Assembly: GCF_000230835.1 (NCBI RefSeq)
Contig: NZ_CM001240.1
Location: forward strand, 1,248,501-1,312,500
Origin: Clostridium sp. DL-VIII
Lineage (GTDB): Bacteria; Bacillota; Clostridia; Clostridiales; Clostridiaceae
Length of the DNA stretch: 64,000 bases
Direction: 5' to 3'
Of this stretch, positions 28,391 to 38,800 are shown one piece after another. The notes below the pieces were generated by a model. The model saw only the letters and a list, made by a program, of their open reading frames with translations, was not told where the DNA came from and did no database searches. The translations under genes were made by a program, and so were the position numbers. How positions within the stretch are numbered: the first letter of the stretch is position 1; every line of letters begins with the position of its first letter.

Positions 28391-29743
28391 ATGAAAAAAA
28401 ATTATTTAAAAAAAGTATTAATATTTGCAATGTCAGTTGCAATAGTGGGATCTGTTTTCACAGGTTGTGGTAGCTCAAAAAGTGAAAATGAATCAAAACC
28501 AACCGCTTTTACAGAGAAGGATCCAAAGGATTATAAAGGAACAATCAACATGTGGTCATTTACAGATGAATTTCAATCATCACATTTTATCGAAAAATTT
28601 AATGAAGTATACCCAAACATTCAGGTTAAGTTAACAGTTATACCGACTGATAACAATGCATACTCAACAAAACTTTCATCAGTATTAGCTTCAGGATCAG
28701 GTGTACCTGATGTTTTCACTTCAGAAGTTGCAAATGTAAACAAATATGTTAATACTGATTACTATGAAAATCTTTCTAAGGCTCCATATAATGCAGAAGA
28801 CATTGGAAAAACTGAGGCTCAATATGTTGTAGATCTTGGAAGAAATGTACAAGATAATAGCATTAGAGCACTATCTTGGCAAGCAACTCCAGGTGGATTA
28901 TTCTACAAGAGAAGTTTAGCTAAACAATATCTTGGAACAGATGATCCAGACGAAATTTCTAAGAAATTTAGTTCATGGGATTCGTTAATTGAAACTGGTA
29001 AAGAATTAAACGAAAAAAGTGGTGGCACAGTTAAGCTACTTCCAAATTATTCTGAAGGATTCGTTATTGCATCTGGAAGTAGATCGCATGGCTGGGTAGA
29101 AGACAATAAATTAGTTATCGATGACAAGATGATGGAATATGCTGATAATGCAAAGAAAATCAGAGATGCAGATATAGATGCTAAGTTTAATACATGGTCA
29201 GCACCATGGTCAGCATCAATGGCTGGTGCAGTAGATGGGACAAACGTATTAGCTTATGCACTTCCAACTTGGGGATTACCATATGAAATAGCTACTAATG
29301 CTAAAGACTCAAAGGGAGATTGGGGACTTGCTAAGGCACCAGCAGCTTACTACAATGGTGGTACTTGGTTAGGCATCTACAGTAAGAGTGAAAATAAGGA
29401 ACTAGCATGGCAATTTGTTAAGTTCTTCAATTCTAAGGAATTCCAAACATGGGACATGAAAACAAATGGTGATTTCTCATCTATGCCAGACGTAAGTAAG
29501 CAATTTGCAACTACTGATGATGGAAAAAATGCTTTTTGCGATGGACAAAATTTAGCTAAGACATATAATGAGATAATTCCATCTATTTCTGGTAAGTTAG
29601 TTACTAAGTATGATGAAACTATCAACAATAAATTTCAATCTGATTTAGATTTATATGTAACAGGACAAAAAACAAAAGAAGAATTTTTACAACAATTTAA
29701 AGCAGATGTTAAGGCTGCATTCCCAGATATAACTGTAGAATAA
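28391..29743 (+). CDS. ABC transporter sugar-binding lipoprotein (CUT1)
   Basis: A 450-aa family 1 binding protein. The signal peptide ends in the lipobox VFTGC with Cys26 as the lipid anchor. NMWSFTDEFQSSHFIEKFNEV and the SGVPDVFTSEV region are typical of MalE-like oligosaccharide binders. AAGGGAG precedes the ATG. A family A repeat lies between this gene and its permeases, which may adjust the ratio of binding protein to permease. No ATPase is in the cluster, so a shared MsmK-type ATPase elsewhere is expected. Confidence 0.93.
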   Translation: MKKNYLKKVLIFAMSVAIVGSVFTGCGSSKSENESKPTAFTEKDPKDYKGTINMWSFTDEFQSSHFIEKFNEVYPNIQVKLTVIPTDNNAYSTKLSSVLASGSGVPDVFTSEVANVNKYVNTDYYENLSKAPYNAEDIGKTEAQYVVDLGRNVQDNSIRALSWQATPGGLFYKRSLAKQYLGTDDPDEISKKFSSWDSLIETGKELNEKSGGTVKLLPNYSEGFVIASGSRSHGWVEDNKLVIDDKMMEYADNAKKIRDADIDAKFNTWSAPWSASMAGAVDGTNVLAYALPTWGLPYEIATNAKDSKGDWGLAKAPAAYYNGGTWLGIYSKSENKELAWQFVKFFNSKEFQTWDMKTNGDFSSMPDVSKQFATTDDGKNAFCDGQNLAKTYNEIIPSISGKLVTKYDETINNKFQSDLDLYVTGQKTKEEFLQQFKADVKAAFPDITVE

Positions 29744-29785
29744 CTTTATAAGAACTTATTAGCTGTTTATTATATTTTAAGCAGC

Positions 29786-30016
29786 TAAGGCACAATCAAG
29801 AAAATAATTGATCAGTATGCTAGCCTATTTTACGTTATAGAGGAAGCTCGACTCGCATATGCTCGCTGAGTAAGCGATTCACACAAAATCATAGATTTTG
29901 GTTCACTGCTCATCAGTAAATTCTACTAATAAGCCCGCTATGAGCAGAATTCACTTCCTTGTCTGACGCAAAATATGCGTCGCATCTTTGGTCAATTATT
30001 TTCTTTCATGTGCCTA
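29786..30016. repeat. Family A element (231 bp) inside the ABC operon
   Basis: Ends TAAGGCACAATCAAGAAAAT (from 29786) and, inverted, AATTATTTTCTTTCATGTGCCTA (to 30016) match over most of 27 bases. The interior carries the block with CTCGCTGAGTAAGCGATTCAC that recurs inverted at 4131-4206. No protein-coding frame. Confidence 0.65.
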
Positions 30017-30045
30017 ATAAGTAATTTAAATTAGGAGGCGGTTTG

Positions 30046-30951
30046 ATGCCAAAGAAAAAAAACAGAGTAGATAAAGGGAGATATGGAATATACTTTATTA
30101 TTCCATATTTTGTTGTATTCTTATTATTTTCATTATATCCGATTATATATACTTTAATTATAAGTCTTGAAAAGTGGGATGGGATGTCACTAAACCAAAC
30201 TTTTGTAGGACTTAAGAACTATGTTACTCTTATACATGATTCTTTATTTTATCAGGCTATAGCCAATACATTGATAATGTGGATTTGCGCTGTAATTCCA
30301 CAGATGGTTTTGGCACTTCTACTTGCAGTATTGTTTAATAGTGCAAAAAAAATTAGGGGAAAAGAATTTTTTAGAGCAGCTATGTATCTTCCTAACCTTG
30401 TTACACCAGCAGCTGTAGCCGTGTTATTTGTATTTCTATTTGACTGGCAAACTGGTGCGGTTAATAAGGTTCTTTTAAATTTACATTTGATTAAGGAACC
30501 TGTTAACTGGTTTTTGAGTGAATTTTCTTCTAGAGGAATAATGTCACTTATATCATGGTGGATGTGGTTTGGATATAGTACGATAATTTTTGGAGCTGGT
30601 TTGAATAATATACCTGCAGAATTGTATGAATCTGCAAGCATAGATGGAGCAACTCCTTGGGAGAGTTTTAAGAGTATAACAATGCCACTTTTAAAACCAA
30701 CTTTATTATTTGCTGCTGTAACATCACTTATTGGTGGTATGCAGACATTTGATATTCCTTATGTTATGACTGGTGGACAAGGAAATCCTAATAATAAGAC
30801 ATTAACGGTAGTTATGTATTTATATAATACTGCTTTCCAAAATTCAAACTATGGATATGGTTCTGCTATTGGATATGGTTTATTTATATTGATACTCATA
30901 TTTTCTATAATAACTTTCAAGTTTATTAATAGAAATGTTGAGAATGATTAG
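30046..30951 (+). CDS. ABC transporter permease, MalF type
   Basis: A 301-aa integral membrane protein with six predicted helices. The EAA loop that contacts the ATPase is ESASIDGATPWESFKSITMP. The ATG at 30046 is 6 bases after AGGAGGCGG; a TTG three bases earlier is the less likely start. It is followed 11 bases later by the second permease and preceded by a repeat element that splits it from the binding protein gene. Confidence 0.94.
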   Translation: MPKKKNRVDKGRYGIYFIIPYFVVFLLFSLYPIIYTLIISLEKWDGMSLNQTFVGLKNYVTLIHDSLFYQAIANTLIMWICAVIPQMVLALLLAVLFNSAKKIRGKEFFRAAMYLPNLVTPAAVAVLFVFLFDWQTGAVNKVLLNLHLIKEPVNWFLSEFSSRGIMSLISWWMWFGYSTIIFGAGLNNIPAELYESASIDGATPWESFKSITMPLLKPTLLFAAVTSLIGGMQTFDIPYVMTGGQGNPNNKTLTVVMYLYNTAFQNSNYGYGSAIGYGLFILILIFSIITFKFINRNVEND

Positions 30952-30962
30952 GGGGGATATTA

Positions 30963-31814
30963 ATGGAAACAAAAGTTAAAAGAACTAATAATATGAGGAC
31001 AAGTAGTAAAACAATAGTTAGGTATATCTTTTTAATCTTACTTACTATAATATGTTTAGTTCCCTTTTATATAATGCTCATAGATTGTACACATACCAAT
31101 GGAGAAATAGCATCAAAATTATGGCTTTTACCAGGTACAGCATTATTAGATAATTACCATAGGTTAGTGGAAAGTGTACCTATATGGAGAGGATTTGCCA
31201 ACAGCTTATTCATTGCAGTTGCTGTTACAGTAGTAAGTGGATATTTTAGTGCACTTACTGCATATGGATTTTCAAGATACAAATTTAAGGGTAATAAAAT
31301 GCTTTATGCAATTGTATTAGGTTCAATGATGATTCCTATGCAGTTAGGATTCATAGGATTTTATCAATTAATAAGCAAAATGCATTTGCTTAACAGTTAT
31401 ATTCCTTTAATAATTCCTTCAATAGCTAATGCGAGTTCTGTTTTCTTTATTAAAGGTTATACAGATGGTGCAGTTCATGAATCCTTAATTGAAGCAGCAA
31501 GAATAGATGGTTCTGGTGAATTTGCTATATTTAACAAAATAGGATTACCTCTTATTATGCCTTCTGTTGCAACTATGTCTATATTTACATTTATAGGAAC
31601 TTGGAATAACTATTTAACACCTCTTATTCTAATATCAGATATGAATAAGTATACACTTCCAATTATGCAGGTTGTTGCAAAAGGTGTTTACAAGACTGAA
31701 TTTGGTGCAATATATACATGTATTGCAATTTCTGTTGTTCCAATAATGATAGCATTTGCATTCTTGTCAAAGAAGATAATTGGTGGATTGACAATTGGAG
31801 GAGTAAAAGGTTAA
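30963..31814 (+). CDS. ABC transporter permease, MalG type
   Basis: A 283-aa membrane protein with six predicted helices and the EAA loop IEAARIDGSGEFAIFNKIGLP. It starts after GGGGGGAT with the family-like SKTIVRYIFLILLTIICLVP first helix. It pairs with the MalF-type permease to form the CUT1 importer channel. It is followed by 136 non-coding bases and the DUF624 gene. Confidence 0.94.
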   Translation: METKVKRTNNMRTSSKTIVRYIFLILLTIICLVPFYIMLIDCTHTNGEIASKLWLLPGTALLDNYHRLVESVPIWRGFANSLFIAVAVTVVSGYFSALTAYGFSRYKFKGNKMLYAIVLGSMMIPMQLGFIGFYQLISKMHLLNSYIPLIIPSIANASSVFFIKGYTDGAVHESLIEAARIDGSGEFAIFNKIGLPLIMPSVATMSIFTFIGTWNNYLTPLILISDMNKYTLPIMQVVAKGVYKTEFGAIYTCIAISVVPIMIAFAFLSKKIIGGLTIGGVKG

Positions 31815-31950
31815 AGGTAAGAGTAACATAGGATTAATTCCTTGTGTGTAGTTGAAAATAAAAAAGAAATAATACTTTTTCTAAATTTAGCGATGAAATT
31901 AGGAGTATTGCTATATCAATTAAAGTTGTTGATAGAGATAGGAAAAAATT

Positions 31951-32661
31951 ATGAGTAAAAAAAGAGAATTCAATGATGGTGTTATTGTTAAATTTTTTAA
32001 TTATGTATGGTGGTTTTTATTAGCAAATTTTTATTTTTGGATTTTAAATATTCCATTTATATTTGTAGCATTAGGAATGAACAATTATGAGACTATAGAT
32101 GTGTATATGATTATTATTTTAATGTTGTCATCAATACCTATTGGACCTGCGTTAACAGCATTGTTAAGTATAATGGGTAAGCTAACGAGAGAGGGAGATA
32201 TTGATATTACAAAAGACTTTTTTGAAGCTTATAAGGTAAATTTTCTTGATTCAGTATTTTTTTGGACATTAGAGATAATTATTTTAACTTTAGCTTGGAT
32301 TGAATTATTATACTTTAATAATAATTTTAGTTTGACTCTAGTGAAAATTATACCTGTGATTTTGATATTTATATGTGTTTCTATATGGTTTCATATATTT
32401 CCTATATTATCAAGGTTTTATTTGAAGAAAAAAGAGATTTTTGCATTATCATTAATGTACCTAATTAAGAAAATTTATGTATGTATAATTTCAATTGCAG
32501 CTGCTTTTATATTATGGAATATATTCATTAAAATAAAGTTTATAGTGATACTTCCATTGTTTTTTGTAAGTATTGTATGTTACTTAGTGATGCTTATGGA
32601 AAAAAGTATGCTCATAGATATTGAAGAAAAATACAATAATAAGGACGCTGAAGTTCAATAA
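31951..32661 (+). CDS. DUF624 (YesL-like) membrane protein
   Basis: A 236-aa protein with five or so transmembrane segments. FFNYVWWFLLANFYFWILNI and SIPIGPALTALLS are the DUF624 signature regions. YesL-type genes accompany CUT1 importers and YesM/YesN systems for plant polysaccharide use in Firmicutes. The function is unknown; a role in assembly or activity of the transporter is only a guess. RBS is weak (AGGAAAAA). Confidence 0.82.
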   Translation: MSKKREFNDGVIVKFFNYVWWFLLANFYFWILNIPFIFVALGMNNYETIDVYMIIILMLSSIPIGPALTALLSIMGKLTREGDIDITKDFFEAYKVNFLDSVFFWTLEIIILTLAWIELLYFNNNFSLTLVKIIPVILIFICVSIWFHIFPILSRFYLKKKEIFALSLMYLIKKIYVCIISIAAAFILWNIFIKIKFIVILPLFFVSIVCYLVMLMEKSMLIDIEEKYNNKDAEVQ

Positions 32662-32726
32662 AAATAGACATATTTAAATAATGAAAATAAAAGTATAAAA
32701 ATTAATATATATTTGGGAGGTAAATA

Positions 32727-35696
32727 ATGAGAGAAGTTGTAGCTAGAAAAGTTGAACAGTCTGCAGAGCAGAAATTAAGAGAAATATTTAATGAAAGGCT
32801 TGAAAAGCAAGCTGTTATAGATGGTATCTTCTACGATAGCACATATAGGAAGTCAGTGGGAGTTGCTAATTTACCAATCAAAATTCCTGTTACTTTAGAA
32901 ATGTTTAAGAATAGAGAAATAGCTATATTATTAGATACGATTTTAAAAGACAATGAATCTGTGATCATTAAATTTACTAAAAATGTAGATGACACTATTT
33001 TATTATCATATAACAAGGGATTAATTACTGAAATAAAGTTAGACCTTGAGATTAGTAATAAGATAAACACAATAGTAGAAAAGATAACTTATGGTGTGGG
33101 AAGCATCAATGAAGAGGGAGAGCATGAAATAGATTTATTAGCTCCAGCTCCTGGTCCACATTTTTATACTAATTTATTGTTAGGAAATAGAATTGATTTT
33201 TCTCATCCTTTACAGACTACCCCGAAGAGCGTAGTGGATAAACTAGGAAGAGGAAGCTTTAGATCTCATGCAGCTACTCAAGTATTGGCCACAAGATGGG
33301 ATATGCTTCAAGAAGAAAATGGCTTTCCTGCAAGTCGTCAGTTTTATTTGGTGGAGGATGGAAAGCAAATATTCTATTCAGCAAATGTTACAGACAAAAA
33401 TATAGAATCAGGGAAATGCATTCATTCTCAAAATCATACTAAAATTATTTATAAGACTAAGTGTGGATTAGAAATTGAAAGATTGATTTTCTTACTTCCT
33501 CAAGAAGAAAATATGCCTATAGCTGTTGAGGCACAACAAATTAAAATAAAGAATAATACAAATAGTGTAAGGAATATAAAAATAGTTTGCACTGGTATGT
33601 TTGGAAGTGCTGCGCCAAGTGCATTGATGGAGGATGTTTTATACAGCAATGTAATTATGCAGGCAAAGGTATTACTTGATGACGAAGGCTCAGTAATGGC
33701 TATATCTTCAGATTATTATCCAATGTATACAAGTGGTGACTACAGATTTCATACAATGATCACACATAATGAAAAAGGGGTAGTTCTTCCTAAGGAATTT
33801 TGTACAAGTTATAGTGAATTCGTTGGAAGTGGTTCATTAGAAAGACCAGAAGGGTTATACAAACTTAGCAGTAATTTAAATAGAAAAGGACCAGGTTTCT
33901 TTGCTGTTAGCAGTGAAATCACATTGCAACCTGTAGCTGAAATTTCTATTAATAACTTAACAGGATTAGTTTCAAATAAGACAAACGATAACTTTAATGA
34001 AAATACTTTTAAAACTGAAGTGCAAAATTTAATTGTTAAATATAGTAATGAAAAAGAAGTGCAAAATGCTTTTAATAATAGCATGAGCTTTATAAATAAA
34101 TATAGTAGTTACCTACAAGTTAATTCTTGTGATAAGCAATTCGATACTTATGTTAATAAAAATCTACCTTTCCAAGTTTTATATCAAACTTTTGTATCAC
34201 GTTCCTTTGACCAAACACAAAAAGGCTATAGAGAAATAGGTTTTAGAGAAATTCAAGATATTTACGCATCAATGTATTACTTTATAGGAATGGGTAAAAA
34301 AGATTTAGTTAAAACTTTAATAAAGGAATGGGCTGAAAAGGTATTTGAATTTGGTTATGCATACCATAATTTCTTTTGGATTGGTAAAGAGCCAGGAAAA
34401 TGGTCAGATGATGGATTGTGGTTAATCCAAGCTGTATATAGATATGTAAATGTTACTGGCGATGTTGGCTTCTTGGATGAACAGTTCGTTATTGGTGGAA
34501 GTAATCCAATAAAGAAAAGAAGCTTATATGATACAATGAAAGCTATTTTAAGATATTCAGGAGAAATTTCAATAGGAAAACATGGAATACCTCTACTTGA
34601 TTTTGCAGATTGGAATGACTGTCTAAAGCTTGACACTAATTTTATAAATGGGGTTGAAAAAGAGAGAAGATACAAGGCACAGGTAGCTAGAACAGGAAGA
34701 GATGGAGAGCCATTTGAAAGTGATTATTCTGAAAGTGTTATGAATGGATTCTTATTAAAGGTTGCTATGGACGAAATGATTGAAATTGGAAAGCAGAAAG
34801 AAGATACATTATATTTAAGTAACATTGAAAAGGCTTCTAATAAACTTTATGATAATCTGCAACAATATGCTTGGAAAGAGGATTTCTTTGCAAGAGTTTT
34901 ATTTAATAGATACAAAGATGGGAAATTTACTTATCTTGGTGCTAAAGGTGATAATCTTTCGGCAGATTCCAATAAAGACGGCACATATTTCCTAAATTCT
35001 TTCAGCTGGGCAGTTTTATCTAATTCTGCAACAGAAGAACAAATTAAAATAATGCTTGAATCTATAGAGGCACATTTAAAAACTCCTTATGGATTAAAGC
35101 TTATTAGTCCAACAGATTTAGGGAAGGTTGCAAGTGGAACTGCTACAGGAGAATATTTTCCTGGAGATAGAGAAAATGGTGGAATATTTAAGCATGCTAC
35201 AATGATGGCTACTAGTGCTATGCTAAAAGCTGCTAAGATAGTTGAGAGTGATGAATTAGCAAGAAAGCTAACTAGTACAGCATATTGGATGATAAATCTA
35301 GTCTTACCTTACAACACAATGAAACATCCATATGAAACATGTGGAAATCCAAGATTTTGTACTCAATATAACAATAGTGATACTGGAGAAAATATAGGGC
35401 CTACACTTAGTGGTACCTCTACTTGGCTTACATTATCACTATTTGATGCATTTGGTGTTGAATATACAGTAAGAGGTATAGAGATAAATCCAATACTTGC
35501 AGAAGAGCAAGAATCCATAAACTTGATTCTCAATACTGGTAAGGCTAGCTTTGATATCAGAATCTCAAAACCTAAAGGTTTTTACAGAATGAAAGATTCT
35601 TCATATTATATAAAAGTTGATGGTGAGAAAATTGAAGGTAATATCCTAAAGAATTTTGAAGATGGTAAGGAGCATAACGTAGAAATAATCTTCTAA
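32727..35696 (+). CDS. GH94 glycoside phosphorylase, cellodextrin phosphorylase-like
   Basis: A 989-aa cytoplasmic enzyme that would split a beta-glucoside with inorganic phosphate to release alpha-glucose 1-phosphate. The N-terminal beta-sandwich is followed by an (alpha/alpha)6 barrel. The catalytic motif FADWNDCL places the general acid near D631. Near the end, ETCGNPRFCTQYNNSDTGEN and GPTLSGTSTWLTL form the active-site wall. The length is close to that of clostridial cellodextrin phosphorylases (about 980 aa) rather than cellobiose phosphorylase (about 810 aa). RBS GGGAGG. First of three phosphorylases in the locus; linkage specificity is not determinable. Confidence 0.85.
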   Translation: MREVVARKVEQSAEQKLREIFNERLEKQAVIDGIFYDSTYRKSVGVANLPIKIPVTLEMFKNREIAILLDTILKDNESVIIKFTKNVDDTILLSYNKGLITEIKLDLEISNKINTIVEKITYGVGSINEEGEHEIDLLAPAPGPHFYTNLLLGNRIDFSHPLQTTPKSVVDKLGRGSFRSHAATQVLATRWDMLQEENGFPASRQFYLVEDGKQIFYSANVTDKNIESGKCIHSQNHTKIIYKTKCGLEIERLIFLLPQEENMPIAVEAQQIKIKNNTNSVRNIKIVCTGMFGSAAPSALMEDVLYSNVIMQAKVLLDDEGSVMAISSDYYPMYTSGDYRFHTMITHNEKGVVLPKEFCTSYSEFVGSGSLERPEGLYKLSSNLNRKGPGFFAVSSEITLQPVAEISINNLTGLVSNKTNDNFNENTFKTEVQNLIVKYSNEKEVQNAFNNSMSFINKYSSYLQVNSCDKQFDTYVNKNLPFQVLYQTFVSRSFDQTQKGYREIGFREIQDIYASMYYFIGMGKKDLVKTLIKEWAEKVFEFGYAYHNFFWIGKEPGKWSDDGLWLIQAVYRYVNVTGDVGFLDEQFVIGGSNPIKKRSLYDTMKAILRYSGEISIGKHGIPLLDFADWNDCLKLDTNFINGVEKERRYKAQVARTGRDGEPFESDYSESVMNGFLLKVAMDEMIEIGKQKEDTLYLSNIEKASNKLYDNLQQYAWKEDFFARVLFNRYKDGKFTYLGAKGDNLSADSNKDGTYFLNSFSWAVLSNSATEEQIKIMLESIEAHLKTPYGLKLISPTDLGKVASGTATGEYFPGDRENGGIFKHATMMATSAMLKAAKIVESDELARKLTSTAYWMINLVLPYNTMKHPYETCGNPRFCTQYNNSDTGENIGPTLSGTSTWLTLSLFDAFGVEYTVRGIEINPILAEEQESINLILNTGKASFDIRISKPKGFYRMKDSSYYIKVDGEKIEGNILKNFEDGKEHNVEIIF

Positions 35697-35838
35697 TATA
35701 TATGCAGTGCTAGGGTGTGAAAAGTAAAAGTTTTTGTGGACTTAAATATTACTAATTATCACCTTAGCAGTAGCTATTGGAACTAAATTGATTAGGAAAT
35801 AAAAATGGAAGTATGACCTATAGATAAGAGGTGTTTTA

Positions 35839-38800
35839 ATGAAGAAGAAAAATGAATTTAAGAAGGATTATATAGATGAGCTAGGATTTTATGTTATAGA
35901 AGATTATGATAAAAAAGCTCCTTTTGCTAGTTTTTTATCAGGTATTGCGGGTATAGAAGGAATACCTATGTGGTCATTTTACGTTAACAGAGGACAAGCG
36001 ATAAGCAGTATTGGAATAAGGGATAAAAGTAATTGTATAATGGAGTTTTTTCCAGCTAATGAAGCTTATAAAATGGTGTATAGTAATGGGTTTAGAACTT
36101 TTATAAAGGTTAAAAGCAATGAAGAAGAATTTGTTTTTGAACCATTTTCTATGACTACAAATGAGAATATAAGTAGAATAATAAAAATTAAGAATAATGA
36201 ATTAAGATTAATTGAAATAAATAGCAAATTAAATATAAATATTGAAATAACTTATTATACAATTCCTAATGAAGAATTTTCAGCACTTGGAAGAAAAGTA
36301 GAAGTTGTAAATACATCTAATGTAAAAAAGGAAATAGAAATATTAGATGGATTATCTGCAATATTACCATATGGATCCGATAATAAAACCTACAAAGCAA
36401 TTGGAAATACGTTAAGAAGTTATATGCAGGGAGAAATTAAAGGAGATGGAACTGCTGTCTATAAGTTAAGATCTTCTTCTGAAGACACAACTCAAATGGG
36501 AACAGTAGAAAATAGTTATTTTTACGTAGCATTTGATGAAAATGAAGATATATTAAATCCCATAGTAGATTCGGAAAAGATATTTGGATATGATACATCA
36601 TTAAAAGAACCAGTAGAATTTAAAAATAATATTATCGGAACATTACTCAATGGTAATAATATTTCTTATAATAAAGTTCCTTGCGCGTTTACAGGAAAAT
36701 CAACATTCTTAGATAGAAATAATACAACATGTATATACAGTTATATAGGATATATGAATAATAGTGATGATGTTAATAAATCATTAAATAAAATATGCAA
36801 AAAAAGTTACTTTGATGTGAAAATAAGTGAAAGTAATGAATTGGTAGATAGTATTAGCAAGCATGTGGATACTAAAACTGCATATCCACTATTCGATGAA
36901 TATATAAAACAATGCTATATAGATAATGTTTTAAGAGGCGGATATCCATTAGAGTTTGGGAATGTAGATAAAAAGATATACTATGTATATTCTAGAAAAC
37001 ATGGGGATTTAGAAAGAGACTATAACTTCTTTAGTATAGAACCGAATTTCTATTCTCAAGGAAATGGAAACTTTAGAGATGTAAATCAAAATAGAAGAAT
37101 GGATATATATATTCATCCATTTACAGGAGTAGAAAATATTAAATTATTTAATGATCTAATTCAGCTTGATGGTTATAATCCTTTGGTTATTAAAGGAAAG
37201 AAATTCTATATAGAGGAAAATAAAAAAGAAAATATATTAAATTTAGTTAATACATTTGAAAATGAAGAATTGATAAAAACTTTAGATGGTAAATTCACTG
37301 TTGGTGAATTGTATTCTTCATTAAGAAATATAAATGGTATTGAAAGTAAAAAAATCAATGAGATTATGAATAATATTATAGAAATGTGTAGTGAATCTAT
37401 AGAAGCAGACTTTGGTGAAGGGTTTTGGAGTGATCACTGGACTTATAATCTTGATTTAATAGAAGAATATTTAAATATATATCCAGATAAGATAAGAGAA
37501 TTATTAATTAAGGATGAAAGTTATAAGTTCTATAATTCTCCAGAATACGTATTGCCTAGAAAATATAAATATAGTATTGAAGATGAAAAAGTTAGGCAAT
37601 ATGCAGCTTTAGCCAAAAAGGAAAATATATGCGATAGCTGGATTTTTGATAGTCATGGTAATTTATATAAAACAAATTTATTTTCAAAGTTATTAATTCT
37701 TGCAGGAATTAAATTCATGACTTTAGATCCTATGGGATTTGGAATAGAGATGGAAGCAGGAAAGCCAGGTTGGAATGATGCTATGAATGGACTTCCAGGG
37801 TTACTTGGTTCAAGTTTTTCGGAAACTGCAGAGTTAAAAAGATTATTACTATTCATAAAGGGAAATTTAAATGTCGCAGAAGACTCAGTAAAATTGCCAG
37901 AAGAATTTTATGAATCTATATGCGAAGTAGAAAAAGTTCTTTCATTAAATTTAAATGAGGAATTAACTCAATTAGAATATTGGGACAAGGTTTCTACAAT
38001 AAGAGAAGAATATAGAGAAAAAATCAAATATTCAATAAGTGGAAATAATTCGAATATAGAAGTCACAGCTATTGAAATTATAATTAACAAAATGATTTCT
38101 AAGCTTGATTTGGGAATTGAGAAAGCAAAGGACATGAATGAAGGTAACATTCCTACATTTATGTATTATGATGTAGCTAAATATGAAATAGATAATAAAG
38201 GAGTTAAAGGAGTAATAAAACCATTAGAGTTTAAAATTAATTTCTTACCACTATTTTTAGAAGGTCCTACCAGATATTTTAAAACCAAATTAGATTATGT
38301 TGAAAAGCACGGATTATATAAATCTATTAAGAAAAGTAATGTTTATGATAAAAAATTAAAAATGTACAAAACTTCAGAATCATTAGAAGATGTATCTTTC
38401 GAAATTGGGAGAGCAAGAAGCTTTACAGCTGGTTGGCTTGAAAGAGAATCAGTATTTATGCACATGGAATTTAAGTACATTTTAGAATTAATAAAAAATG
38501 GATTATATGAAGAATTCTTTGAGGATATAAGAACTGCAATGCCGCCGTTTATGAATCCCAAAATATATGGAAGGAGTATACTAGAAAATTCATCGTTTAT
38601 TGCAAGTAGCAGCAATCCAGATGAAAGAATTCATGGAAGAGGATTTGTAGCAAGATTAAGTGGTACAACTGTAGAAATGCTTAATATTTGGAAATTAATG
38701 ATGGTTGGAGAAAATTTATTTGTATATGAAGATGGAATTTTGAAATTTAGGCTAAATCCTATTTTAACAAAAGATTTCTTTAAAGATAGTGCTTTGATTA

